Below are positions 24,953-34,076 of a DNA stretch of 64,000 nt, piece by piece. The position numbers and the translations under genes were made by a program. Source of the DNA: Proteiniclasticum sp. (GTDB taxonomy: Bacteria; Bacillota; Clostridia; Clostridiales; Clostridiaceae); contig NZ_DOPX01000017.1 in NCBI RefSeq assembly GCF_003514505.1, positions 52,687 through 116,686 of the forward strand. Direction: 5' to 3'. Under the pieces are notes generated by a model. That model had not been told where the DNA came from. It saw nothing but the letters and a program-made list of their open reading frames with translations, and made no database searches. The number at the start of each line of letters is the position of its first letter. Position 1 is the stretch's first letter.

Positions 24953-26893
24953 CTAAAATTCTGCATGTTTATAAATATAGTTTTTACGGGGCTCCACCAC
25001 GTCGCCCATGAGTAGAGACACCATACGCTCCGCCCTGGCGGCGTCATCGATGGTGACCCGAAGAAGGGTCCTGGTCTCCGGATTGAGGGTAGTTTCCCAC
25101 AGCTGGTCCGGATTCATTTCTCCCAGACCTTTAAATCTCTGAATGTTGTAGTTTTGTCCAAACTCTTTCTTCAGCACTTCCAGATCATCATCGGAGTAGG
25201 CGTACTTATGAACTTCCCCCTTCTTGGTCTGCTTGTAGACCTTATAAAGAGGGGGCTGAGCCAGATACAGCATGCCATTACTGATGAGGGGCCGCATGTA
25301 GCGGTAGATGTAGGTGAGCCACAGGGTTCTGATGTGATATCCATCCACATCGGCATCGCTCATGATGATGATTTTCCCGTAGCGCACATCGTCCAGCTTG
25401 AAGCTCGTTAAGGTGCCGGTGCCGATGGCTGTGTTAAAAAGCCTCAGCTCTTCGGATCCCAGAACGTTTTCAAGCTTCTGCTTTTCCGTGTTCATGATCT
25501 TTCCCTTAGACGGCATGATGGCCTGGAACCGTCTGTCTCTTGCCTGCTTGGCGGATCCTCCTGCGGAGTCTCCCTCCACCACGATGAATTCCAAAACATT
25601 CTTGTCTCTTGAGGTGGCTACAGCAATCTTTCCTGCCAGAGGAGAGGTGCCTTTACCCACCTTTTTACGTTCCATGTCACTGATCTTCTTGATCTTTTCC
25701 CGGCGGGTCGCCGCATCAATGGCGTTCATAATAAGCTGAGAAGCGATGTCCTTATGGTCTTCAATCCACTCATAGAACTTGGTGTACGCTAGATCGTTCA
25801 TAAGGGTGTACGCTTCAGAGTTTCCAAGCTTGTTCTTGGTCTGCCCTTCAAACATGGGGTTTGTGAGACGCACCTTCACAATGGCTGTCATGCCTTCCCG
25901 AAGATCGTCCCCTTCAAAGTTTTTGTCTTTCCCCAGGTTCAGCTTCTTTGCCCACTCTTTGAACGCTCTTGTCATGCCGGTCTTGAACCCCGTCTCATGG
26001 GTACCTGCCTCATTGGTGGGAATGTTATTCACATAGCTTGCAATGTTCTCCAAAGAAGAGTCTGTAAACTGCACACAGACCTCCCCTTCCAAGGTCACAT
26101 TGCCAATGCTTCTTTCGCCTTCAAAATGGATGGGCTCCTCATGGATCACGGTCTTGGATTCATTTAAATAGGCAATGAAATCCAGCAGTCCCCGTTCACT
26201 GTGATAGGTCTTCTCCACAGGTTCTTCGCCCCGAAGATCCTTTAAAACCAAGGTGATGCCCTTGTTCTGGAAAGAAAGCTCCATCATTCTCATGTCGATG
26301 ATCTCAAAACGGAACTCCACATTGGTGAAGACTTCCGGGTCCAGCATGAACGTGACTTTCGTTCCCTGCTTCTTGGTGCTGCCCACGGTTTCGAGCTTTG
26401 TCACCGGTGTTCCCGGCATCTTTCTGTCGTACTTCTTGTCATAAGCATGTTCAAAACGCTGGCGATAAAGCTTTCCGTCCTTATGGACCTCCACTTCCAG
26501 CCACTTGCTTAAGGCATTGACCACAGAAGCGCCTACACCGTGGAGGCCACCTGAAGTCTTATAGTTTTCGTGGTTGAACTTACCACCGGTATGAAGCTCT
26601 GTATAGACCATTTCCACACCAGAGATCTTCTTGGTGGGATGTATGCCCACAGGAATGCCACGGCCATTGTCAATGACCGTGACACTCTTATCTTTGTTCA
26701 AAATCACATAAGCCGTATCCCCATATCCATTGGTGATCTCATCAATGGCATTGTCGAGGATCTCCCATACACAGTGATGGACTCCCTTTTGTCCGGTGCT
26801 TCCAATGTACATCCCCGGACGGACTCTTACAGGCTCGAGTTTCTCCAGCGAAGTTAAGTCTTCTACACTATAGCTTTTATTCTGTTCACTCAT
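24953..26893 (-). CDS. parE: DNA topoisomerase IV subunit B (ParE-like)
   Basis: 646 residues. It is the ATPase subunit of a type IIA topoisomerase. The GHKL ATP-binding motifs are present: EILDNAIDEITNGYG, VIDNGRGIPVGIHP and GGLHGVGASVVNALS. The TOPRIM domain is also present (FIVVEGDSAGGSAKQARDR and MSDADVDGYHIRTL). Length and the HKDGKLYRQRFEH segment fit clostridial ParE. GyrB is the alternative; pairing with an A subunit that lacks a GyrA box supports ParE. The ATG at 26893 overlaps the stop of the methyltransferase gene by four bases (ATGA) and is preceded by AAGGAG, so the three genes form one transcript. Confidence 0.88.
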   Translation of the reverse strand: MSEQNKSYSVEDLTSLEKLEPVRVRPGMYIGSTGQKGVHHCVWEILDNAIDEITNGYGDTAYVILNKDKSVTVIDNGRGIPVGIHPTKKISGVEMVYTELHTGGKFNHENYKTSGGLHGVGASVVNALSKWLEVEVHKDGKLYRQRFEHAYDKKYDRKMPGTPVTKLETVGSTKKQGTKVTFMLDPEVFTNVEFRFEIIDMRMMELSFQNKGITLVLKDLRGEEPVEKTYHSERGLLDFIAYLNESKTVIHEEPIHFEGERSIGNVTLEGEVCVQFTDSSLENIASYVNNIPTNEAGTHETGFKTGMTRAFKEWAKKLNLGKDKNFEGDDLREGMTAIVKVRLTNPMFEGQTKNKLGNSEAYTLMNDLAYTKFYEWIEDHKDIASQLIMNAIDAATRREKIKKISDMERKKVGKGTSPLAGKIAVATSRDKNVLEFIVVEGDSAGGSAKQARDRRFQAIMPSKGKIMNTEKQKLENVLGSEELRLFNTAIGTGTLTSFKLDDVRYGKIIIMSDADVDGYHIRTLWLTYIYRYMRPLISNGMLYLAQPPLYKVYKQTKKGEVHKYAYSDDDLEVLKKEFGQNYNIQRFKGLGEMNPDQLWETTLNPETRTLLRVTIDDAARAERMVSLLMGDVVEPRKNYIYKHAEF

Positions 26894-27768
26894 AGAGACA
26901 CTCCTTCCTCAATTTTCTTTGGATACCCGAAGGTGGCCAGATGCACATCAATGGTGACCTTGGACAGCTTGGCTCCGGGTTCCAGAATCGTTTTGTCCCA
27001 CAGCATGGGCGTCATGAGAAGCAGATCATCCGCATAACGCTCTACCTTTTTCTGGACTCTTATATCCCGCTCCTTGTATACCACCGTGTGGCTTTTCAGA
27101 TGGGAGACGATTTCTCCATTGTCATACTCGGCCAGACCATAGAGCTTCCGAAGCTCTGTCAGGTACTTTGCCCCCGGAATTACCTTATAGGCACGGCCTG
27201 AAGGGGAAAGGACCCGCTGAAACTCTTTATAGCTGGCAGGGGAAAGGATATTTAAGATCACATCAAAGGAATTGTCCTTAAAGGGCAGTGCACTGAGGTC
27301 TGCCACAAAATAAAGAGCGTCGTTCATTTTTCTGCCTGCCAGAAGAATCCCGTCCTTCGACAGGTCTACGCCTACCATGGACACCTGAAGACCTTTTTCT
27401 TTCAGCGCCTCTCCCAGCATGGCCAAGTGACTTCCGTCTCCACAGCCTGCATCAAGAATTCGGATGACATCCCCTTCCTTTTCCAGAAGCAGGATATCCT
27501 CATAGATCTCTTCGGCCAGGGCCGTTAAGATCTCTTCAAAAAAACCCTCTCCCATGACCCGCTCTCTTGCTTCCAGCATAGCCAGGTTGTAGTTTTCTTC
27601 TCCATAACCCAGCACGAAGTTCACGGTGCCTTTCTTGGACACATCATAGGTATGGCGGTTTTTGCATTTTAAACTTTTTTCTTCCACATGAAGCTCTTCT
27701 CTGCACTTGGGACAAAGAAGAAGGTCCATCTCTTTCATCTGAATGATTTTCTGATCCATTTTTTTCAT
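26890..27768 (-). CDS. 23S rRNA (guanine-N1)-methyltransferase, RlmA family
   Basis: 292 residues. The N-terminal zinc finger Cys19-x2-Cys22...Cys35...His39 (LLCPKC, KCKNRH) and YDVSKKGTVNFVLG are characteristic of RlmA/TlrB proteins, which methylate G745 or G748 in 23S rRNA hairpin 35. The SAM-binding domain shows ILDAGCGDGSHLA near residue 108 and VDLSKDGILLA; DLSALPFKDNSFDVILNILSP follows. The start at ATG 27768 lies eight bases after GGAG. It leads the parE-parC operon, which is an unusual but simple transcriptional arrangement. RlmA(II) members can confer low-level macrolide effects in some producers; nothing here suggests resistance specifically. Confidence 0.88.
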   Translation of the reverse strand: MKKMDQKIIQMKEMDLLLCPKCREELHVEEKSLKCKNRHTYDVSKKGTVNFVLGYGEENYNLAMLEARERVMGEGFFEEILTALAEEIYEDILLLEKEGDVIRILDAGCGDGSHLAMLGEALKEKGLQVSMVGVDLSKDGILLAGRKMNDALYFVADLSALPFKDNSFDVILNILSPASYKEFQRVLSPSGRAYKVIPGAKYLTELRKLYGLAEYDNGEIVSHLKSHTVVYKERDIRVQKKVERYADDLLLMTPMLWDKTILEPGAKLSKVTIDVHLATFGYPKKIEEGVSL

Positions 27769-28186
27769 CTTCTAAACTCCTGTCTTCTTTCTCTTAAAAA
27801 GAAGGTGTTCATTCGGTTTTTCCATGCGTTGCCATGAAAGCATCTGCATAGCACATACTGCGGTATGATAAGCCTGCATGCTAAACCCATTCTAAATTAT
27901 AGCAGAAAAGCCCAGGGATTGGAAAATGAAACTTTGAGGAGAGCGTGTCTGCGTCTTTTTCCCATCGGGATACCCCACGATTTCTCCCCCTCCTTCCAGG
28001 TCTTCTCCTCTTTCCTTCCTGTTAATTTTCTATGAACTGGCTTTCAAACTTCTTTCTGTTGAATGTATAATAAACAGATTATCCCCCAAAGGAATCCTTC
28101 AAAAATAATCCATGAAGGATCTTATGAACTGCCTCATGGAGAAAAGACCCCTGATTCCATGGAAAAGATAAAGGAGAGTTAGCATC
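27769..28186. other. Divergent intergenic region with promoters for both sides
   Basis: No gene is seen in 418 bases. A minus-strand TATAAT at 27896-27901 (17 bases after a poor TTCCAA) probably drives the methyltransferase-parE-parC operon. Its leader of about 125 bases contains small hairpins, for example CATAC-CGCA-GTATG. The right half holds the promoter of the dihydrouridine synthase gene. Confidence 0.5.
28043..28071 (+). promoter_or_regulatory. Promoter of the tRNA-dihydrouridine synthase gene
   Basis: TTCAAA (28043-28048), a 17-base spacer, then perfect TATAAT (28066-28071). Confidence 0.5.
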
Positions 28187-29206
28187 GTGCAACGAATCAG
28201 TATTGCCCCCATGATTGACGTCACCGACCGTCATTTCAGATATTTCACAAGGCTTCTCACAAAGAAAGCCATGCTCTATACAGAGATGATCACCAGCAGC
28301 GCCATCCTCCACGGAGACCGGAAGAAGCTTCTGGATTTTTCAACTCTTGAAAAACCCATCACCCTTCAGATCGCTGGCTCAGATCCCAGAGAGATTGCAG
28401 AAGCAATAAAAATTGCAGAAGACTGGGATTATGATGAAATCAACTTAAACGCTGGCTGCCCTTCCGACCGGGTCTCAGGAAATGACATGGGGGCCTCCCT
28501 CATGGCTTATCCGGATCTTGTGGCAGAAATCCTTGGTGAGGCAAGAAAGGTCACAAAGAAGCCTGTCACCGTGAAGTCCCGCATCGGCATTGACGGCACG
28601 GGTGTGCTCCCTGACTCTCTGCCCCGGGTGATGCTCGACCAGTATGAAGATCTATACCACTTTGTGAAGACGTTGAAAGACCGCGGCACAGAGCATTTCA
28701 TCATCCACGCAAGGATTGCCATCCTAGCCGGCCTCAGTCCCAAGGACAACCGGGAGATCCCGCCTCTTCGCTATGAGGATGTGTACCGCATCAAAAAAGA
28801 GTTTCCGGATCTTTTTGTGGAGATCAACGGTGGCATCCGGACAGTGGAGAGCATCAAACGCCATCTGAACCAGGTGGATGGGGTCATGATCGGCCGCGCT
28901 GCCTATGAGGATGCCTATCTTCTTTCAAAAGTGGATGCACTTCTTCCCGGAGAAACCACTCCTTCCCCCACAAGACGGGAAGTCATCGAGAACTTTCTTC
29001 CCTATGTGGCCCAGTTTGGCGAAGACAAACGGACAGCCCATCGTGCGCTGAAAAACACCTTGGGTCTTTTTCATGAAAGACCGGGAAGCAGGCTCTGGCG
29101 GCAGCTTGTAAGCAGCTCTCTTCATCCGGACATGACCGCAGAAGAGGTGCTTCATAAAGCCCTCAGGGAACTTCCTGAAGAAAGCCTCCATGAAACCTCC
29201 CTGTAA
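28187..29206 (+). CDS. dusA: tRNA-dihydrouridine synthase, DusA type
   Basis: 339 residues. This FMN enzyme uses NADPH to reduce uridines in the tRNA D-loop. N-terminal ISIAPMIDVTDRHFRYFTR and TLQIAGSDP are typical of DusA, as is the flavin/substrate segment INLNAGCPSDRVSGNDMGASLM near residue 85-106, whose cysteine is the catalytic acid. Later come VKSRIGIDG, HARIAILAGLSPKDNREIPP and EINGGIRTVES, then the C-terminal helical tRNA-binding domain. It starts with GTG at 28187, eight bases after AAAGGAGAG. Monocistronic with its own promoter and terminator. The LSPKDNR motif and length separate it from DusB/DusC. Confidence 0.92.
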   Translation: MQRISIAPMIDVTDRHFRYFTRLLTKKAMLYTEMITSSAILHGDRKKLLDFSTLEKPITLQIAGSDPREIAEAIKIAEDWDYDEINLNAGCPSDRVSGNDMGASLMAYPDLVAEILGEARKVTKKPVTVKSRIGIDGTGVLPDSLPRVMLDQYEDLYHFVKTLKDRGTEHFIIHARIAILAGLSPKDNREIPPLRYEDVYRIKKEFPDLFVEINGGIRTVESIKRHLNQVDGVMIGRAAYEDAYLLSKVDALLPGETTPSPTRREVIENFLPYVAQFGEDKRTAHRALKNTLGLFHERPGSRLWRQLVSSSLHPDMTAEEVLHKALRELPEESLHETSL

Positions 29207-29221
29207 CAAGCGGAAAAACCA

Positions 29222-29261
29222 AGAGAATCTGTTGGGATCATCCTGAAAGATTCTCTTTTTT
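29222..29261 (+). terminator. Terminator of dusA
   Basis: AGAGAATCT pairs with AGATTCTCT, followed by TTTTTTG. Confidence 0.75.
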
Positions 29262-29411
29262 GTGACAATAATCCTATACAACCATGTCGAAAACTTATTT
29301 GAATTTCGAAGTAATATTTCGTATTTATCCACAGAATACCGATGGTATTTTTAAACATCTGGTAGAATATAGTTACAAAACGCAAAATATGACAAATCAG
29401 TTACAGAATTC

Positions 29412-29440
29412 TTGTGAATAAACTTCGCAATTGCTATAAT
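29412..29440 (+). promoter_or_regulatory. Promoter of the subtilisin-like protease gene
   Basis: TTGTGA (29412-29417), a 17-base spacer and TATAAT (29435-29440), about 90 bases before the start codon. Confidence 0.55.
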
Positions 29441-29531
29441 TATCACAGAATTTCAACCTCTGGATAGGTTCTTTTTTTTCATCATAAATATTCAGAATTG
29501 ACATTCAATTGAATCATAGGAGGGAACATAC

Positions 29532-32500
29532 TTGAAAAGACACATGGTAAAATTCACATCCGTTCTGTTGTCGCTGTTTCTACTGTCGTCCAGTGCCCTC
29601 ACAGTAAAAGCTTCTCCTCTGGTGCCCAAGGATGCATTGAAGAGCCCTGAAAGCACCCTAAGGGATACCACCTCCACCAGCATCGCCAAGAGCAAAGGCG
29701 ACATCCTCTATGAAGATGACGATGTGGTGCGTCTTCTCATCGAAGTCACCGGAAAACCAGTCATCGATGTGGCGACAGAAAGAGGTGTTTCTGTAAGAGA
29801 TCTTACAAAATCCTTGAAAAAATCCATCACAGACAAGAACCGCGCAACCCAGAAATCCGTCAAGGATCTGATAAAAGCTGCGGGAATTTCTCTCAAAGAA
29901 CTGGAAACCTATGATAATGTCCTCAATGGATTCAGTATTGAAACCACCTACAAGAACCTGAAAACCATCAAAAACCTGAAAGGAGTCACCCACGTATCCG
30001 TGGCCCATACCTTCTCAAGACCTGAGCCAGATATGAGCAGCAGCACAGAAATGGTCAACGCCATCAAAACCTGGACAGATACAGGATATAACGGCGAAGG
30101 CATGGTCGTTGCCATCATCGATACGGGCACTGATCCATCCCATAAAGATATGATCCTTTCCGATGAAAGCAAAGCAAAACTCACTGCTTCTACTCTGAAT
30201 GGACTGCCTGGAACCTACCGCACAGCAAAGGTTCCTTATGGCTACAACTATATGGACAAGAATCAGGAGATTCTCGATTTAGGACCTGGTGCATCAATGC
30301 ACGGCATGCACGTGGCCGGTACCGTAGGCGCGAATGGCGACTTGGAAGCCGGTGGCATCAAGGGTGTAGCCCCTGAAGCCCAGCTTCTTGCCATGAAAGT
30401 ATTTGGAAATAATCCGTCTATGCCTTCCACCTTTGGAGATGTCATTGTGAAAGCCATCGATGATTCTGTGGCTCTGGGCGCAGACGTCATCAATATGAGC
30501 CTTGGCTCCACCGCTTCCTATGTGGATGAGAATGATCTGGAGCAGGTGGCCATCCGTAATGCCATGGAAAACGGCGTCATCGCAGCAGTATCTGCTGGTA
30601 ACTCCGCCATGTTCGGCGACGGCTTTGACAAGCCTTACACAGAAAATCCGGACATCGGCGTAGTAGGTTCTCCAGGTCTTGCTCCTGAAACCATTCAGGT
30701 AGCGTCCATTGAGAACAACATCGTCACTGCAAATGCCCTGTCTTATTTCTACGCAGGAGAAGAACTTCTAGCTCCATACGCCAATGCTGGCCCTAAAGAC
30801 CCCAAAGATGTATTCACAGAAAGGGTTCCTTATCTTCATGCCGGTCTCGGTGGGCCTGACGATTTTGCCGGACAGGATTTCAATGGCAAAATTGCCCTCA
30901 TTGAAAGAGGCAGCTACAATTTCACAGACAAGATCCAGAACGCATATAATAACGGCGCCATCGGCGTCATCGTCTACAACAGTCCTGCAGGTGGAGATGG
31001 TCTCATCAATATGCTCTACCCTGAAGGCATCAGTATTCCAGCGGTCTTCATCGGAAGATCCCATGGACTGAACCTTGTGGAACTCTTGCAGACAGAAGGA
31101 AACTATGTGGCCTTCTCCGGCAAACTTGCAAAAGCAGGAAATCCAGAAGCAGGAAACCTATCCGGATTCAGTTCCTGGGGCACCACACCGAACCTGGACT
31201 TCAAACCAGAAATCACCGCCCCTGGCGGCAGCATCTGGTCTACTGCTCAAAACAACCAGTACCAGACCATGAGCGGAACCTCTATGGCAGCCCCTCATGT
31301 GGCTGGTGGATCTGCCCTGGTTCTTCAGAGAGTGGATGAATACTTCAACTTATCCTCTTCAGAAAGAGTTCTCATGGCGAAGAACCTCCTCATGAATACA
31401 GCCATCGCCCACCACGATACTGGAACATACAACAGCTACTTCGGAAACGGCGACTACAACTACTCTTCTCCACGAAGACAAGGCGCTGGAGTCATGGATG
31501 TCTACGCCGCAGTGGTAAGCCCAGCCGTGGCCTATGAAAAAACCTCAGGTATTGGAAAAGTCAGCTTGAAGGAAATGAAGGATGTCACTACATTCAAAGT
31601 AGACGTGAAAAATCTGTCCGATGAAGAAGTGACTTATGTGCCCAGAGGCACCGTGCAGACGGATCTTTCCGACGGCGAGTATAACTATCTGGAAACCCAG
31701 GGAGTATACTTAGATGGCACCCTGGAAGAATATGGACCAAACGGACTATACTCCGGTGAGTACCCCATCTATTTCAGTGAAGACTCTTTAACGATTCCAG
31801 CCGGAGAAACAAGAACTCTCACGGTCACCGTAGACGTGACCAATGGTATAGACTGGTACTACAATCTGCCTTTATCAGAAGTATTCCCCAATGGAACCTT
31901 CCTGGAAGGTTTTGTGGTGCTGGAAGATCCAGAAGAAGTGAACCCAACCCTCAGCATTCCTTACATGGGATTCTATGGAGAATGGGATAAAGCTCCTATA
32001 GTGGATCAGAGCATCTATGAAGGCAGAAGTTTCTATGGCATCACTACTCTGGCCTGGTATGATCAACCCAATGAGATGTTTGAGTTCCTGGGTGTGGACC
32101 TCGATGGCGCAAGAGACAAGAATACCATCGCTTTCTCTCCAAACAGAGACAAGAACCGCGATGATGTACTTCCTCTACTATCCTTCTTAAGAAACGCCAA
32201 GGAAATGGAACTGAATATCCTTGATGAGAGCGGAAAGATCATCAGAGCGCTCTACAAGGACAGTAACCTCACAAAGAACTACTATGACGGTGGTAACGGT
32301 TCTCCTTACACAGCAAGCCTGGACTGGATCTGGGACGGAACAGCTGGAGGCAAGCTTGTAAAAGACGGTAACTACTTCTATGAGGTGAAAACAAAGATCG
32401 ACTTTGAGGATGCTGCATGGCAGAGCATGAAGTTCCCTGTAAAAGTGGACACCAAGAAGCCGATGAAAGAAAGCCTCGCCTATGATGAAGATACCAAAAC

Positions 32501-33368
32501 CCTTAGCGTAGAAGGTAAAGATGACTTCAGCGGCATCTATGCCTATGTGCTGGAAATCACCGGTGAAGAGCCTGTTTCAAACAATACAGGTATCTTTGAC
32601 TTCACGGATATAACCTTAACCAAGAAATCCACCCTGAAAATCTATGACTTTGCAGGAAATGTGGAAACTCTGGATCTTGCCAAAGAACTGAGAAAAATCA
32701 TCAAGCCTGTGAATCCTGAACTTCCTGGTATTCCAGTACCAGAGCCTCCTATCCCACCTGCAGCCTATCTGGAGCCTGAAACTCCTGTTGCCGGTGATGT
32801 GGACGCTCCTGTGGTCATGGTCGAGTCCCCAGAATTCTTTGAAACTGTCACTTCAAAAATAGTGACGGTAACAGGAACGGTCTCTGACCCATCTCCTCTG
32901 GAGTATCTGAAGATCGATGGAATGAATGTGCTCTACAGATGGAACGCAGCCAGCGGCAAATGGGTCTTCACCCACACGCTGCTTCTTGAGGATGGCTACC
33001 ATTCTATTCGCGTGGATGTGAAAGACAAAGCCGGAAATCAGCTGGACTTCCTCCACAAGATCTTTGTAGATACAAAGAAACCTGTGATCAATCTCACAGA
33101 ATCCCTCCCAAGAGTCACCAAGGAAGCCTCCATCACATTGAAAGCACTTGTATCAGACAACCTGCCGGATCTAAAAGTGACACTGAACGGCAATATGCTG
33201 GTAAATATCGAGCAGGACTGGTCCTACTTTGACAGTCTGGCCCCTGCTTCCTATTCGGTAGAAGAAAGTATTCCGCTGAACCTTGGAAACAACACCATCA
33301 TTTTAGAAGCGGAAGACAGTGCAGGAAACCTGACGAAAATGACCTATACCATCAGACGTAACAAATAA
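29532..33368 (+). CDS. Secreted subtilisin-like serine protease (S8) with PA and Ig-like domains
   Basis: 1278 residues. Signal peptide about 1-27 (hydrophobic VLLSLFLLSSSALTVKA), then a propeptide of I9 type. The S8 catalytic triad is intact: Asp197 in AIIDTGTDPSHKD, His257 in HGMHVAGTVG and Ser584 in SGTSMAAPHVAGG. A protease-associated (PA) domain is inserted around 420-540 (GKIALIERGSYNFTDKI, GAIGVIVYN). After the catalytic domain come Fn3-like, FlgD-like (LDWIWDGTAGG) and C-terminal Ig-like domains (VTVTGTVSDPSPLEYLKIDG). This resembles lactocepin/C5a-peptidase class enzymes that degrade extracellular proteins into peptides. No LPxTG anchor, SLH or cell-wall repeat was seen, so release to the medium is likely. 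It starts at TTG 29532 after AGGAGGG and suits a protein-fermenting lifestyle. Confidence 0.93.
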   Translation: MKRHMVKFTSVLLSLFLLSSSALTVKASPLVPKDALKSPESTLRDTTSTSIAKSKGDILYEDDDVVRLLIEVTGKPVIDVATERGVSVRDLTKSLKKSITDKNRATQKSVKDLIKAAGISLKELETYDNVLNGFSIETTYKNLKTIKNLKGVTHVSVAHTFSRPEPDMSSSTEMVNAIKTWTDTGYNGEGMVVAIIDTGTDPSHKDMILSDESKAKLTASTLNGLPGTYRTAKVPYGYNYMDKNQEILDLGPGASMHGMHVAGTVGANGDLEAGGIKGVAPEAQLLAMKVFGNNPSMPSTFGDVIVKAIDDSVALGADVINMSLGSTASYVDENDLEQVAIRNAMENGVIAAVSAGNSAMFGDGFDKPYTENPDIGVVGSPGLAPETIQVASIENNIVTANALSYFYAGEELLAPYANAGPKDPKDVFTERVPYLHAGLGGPDDFAGQDFNGKIALIERGSYNFTDKIQNAYNNGAIGVIVYNSPAGGDGLINMLYPEGISIPAVFIGRSHGLNLVELLQTEGNYVAFSGKLAKAGNPEAGNLSGFSSWGTTPNLDFKPEITAPGGSIWSTAQNNQYQTMSGTSMAAPHVAGGSALVLQRVDEYFNLSSSERVLMAKNLLMNTAIAHHDTGTYNSYFGNGDYNYSSPRRQGAGVMDVYAAVVSPAVAYEKTSGIGKVSLKEMKDVTTFKVDVKNLSDEEVTYVPRGTVQTDLSDGEYNYLETQGVYLDGTLEEYGPNGLYSGEYPIYFSEDSLTIPAGETRTLTVTVDVTNGIDWYYNLPLSEVFPNGTFLEGFVVLEDPEEVNPTLSIPYMGFYGEWDKAPIVDQSIYEGRSFYGITTLAWYDQPNEMFEFLGVDLDGARDKNTIAFSPNRDKNRDDVLPLLSFLRNAKEMELNILDESGKIIRALYKDSNLTKNYYDGGNGSPYTASLDWIWDGTAGGKLVKDGNYFYEVKTKIDFEDAAWQSMKFPVKVDTKKPMKESLAYDEDTKTLSVEGKDDFSGIYAYVLEITGEEPVSNNTGIFDFTDITLTKKSTLKIYDFAGNVETLDLAKELRKIIKPVNPELPGIPVPEPPIPPAAYLEPETPVAGDVDAPVVMVESPEFFETVTSKIVTVTGTVSDPSPLEYLKIDGMNVLYRWNAASGKWVFTHTLLLEDGYHSIRVDVKDKAGNQLDFLHKIFVDTKKPVINLTESLPRVTKEASITLKALVSDNLPDLKVTLNGNMLVNIEQDWSYFDSLAPASYSVEESIPLNLGNNTIILEAEDSAGNLTKMTYTIRRNK

Positions 33369-33383
33369 TCTCTCCCATGGAGA

Positions 33384-33433
33384 AGACCCCGAAAGGCAGC
33401 TGCAGATTTTCTGCAAAGCCCTTTCCGGGGTCT
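33384..33433. terminator. Terminator between the protease and tetR genes
   Basis: AGACCCCGAAAGG pairs with CCTTTCCGGGGTCT (one extra base) around a loop containing a nested TGCAG/CTGCA hairpin, followed on the plus strand by CTTTC. Confidence 0.7.
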
Positions 33434-33480
33434 CTTTCATGGGGTATATAGTAAGCTCAACGAAAGGACCATAAGTTTTC

Positions 33481-34065
33481 CTAGTAGCCAAACTCCTTTA
33501 AGATGGTACCCGTCTTCAGCCCCAGCGCCTCCTCAATGAGAGTGCAGTGGATCTCGGGATCTGTAACTCCTTCCACATAAAGGTCTGCAATGCCGTGGAT
33601 GAGAATCTTCAGCATATAATCCGGATACTGAAGATTCAGATATCCTTCCTCCACCCCTTTTTGGAGCAGCACTTTCGCATGCCGAAGCGCTAGCTCCGAA
33701 AGGCTGGTCTTTACCAGTTCGAAAAGACCTGGATTCTTCGGCGTGATGTTCATGAGGGCTGGATGCTCCTGGATGGATAGAAAAAACACCTTCACCACCT
33801 GACCCAGACGCTTGTGGAAAGAAAGCCCTTCCGTAGAAAGCAGCATTTTTATTTCTTTCTCCACACCTTCAGAAAAACTCTCCACCACAGCCTTCACCAG
33901 TTCCTCCTTGGAACGGAAGTAGTAGTAGATGAGCCCCTTCGCAACGCCCATGGTTTCTGCAATGTCATTCATGGACGTTTTCTGGATCCCCTTCTCTTCA
34001 AAAAGCCCCAGGGCAGTCTCCAGTATTTCCTGTTTCCGTTCCTCCGGATGTTTTGTAATACGCAT
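33481..34065 (-). CDS. TetR/AcrR family transcriptional regulator
   Basis: 194 residues. The N-terminal helix-turn-helix domain is ILETALGLFEEKGIQKTSMNDIAETMGVAKGLIYYYFRSKEELV (quoted in parts: the GLIYYYF recognition helix is at about 43-49). The C-terminal helical ligand domain is variable. It lies 11 bases downstream of the large ABC permease gene and is transcribed with it, so it probably represses the exporter operon and itself. The palindrome in that operon's promoter (38322-38338) is the likely target. The ligand is unknown. Confidence 0.88.
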   Translation of the reverse strand: MRITKHPEERKQEILETALGLFEEKGIQKTSMNDIAETMGVAKGLIYYYFRSKEELVKAVVESFSEGVEKEIKMLLSTEGLSFHKRLGQVVKVFFLSIQEHPALMNITPKNPGLFELVKTSLSELALRHAKVLLQKGVEEGYLNLQYPDYMLKILIHGIADLYVEGVTDPEIHCTLIEEALGLKTGTILKEFGY

Positions 34066-34076
34066 AAGAAGTCCTC

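Larger units (their letters stand above)
29207..29531 (+). other. Intergenic region before the protease gene
   Basis: No gene is seen in 325 A/T-rich bases. The first part is the dusA terminator; the second carries the protease promoter at 29412-29440 and an AGGAGGG ribosome site seven bases before the TTG start. Confidence 0.6.

Noticed and set aside
21969..26893. Gyrase (GyrB-GyrA) instead of topoisomerase IV
   Set aside because: No GyrA box in the A subunit and the B subunit resembles clostridial ParE; kept as the less likely alternative in the entries.
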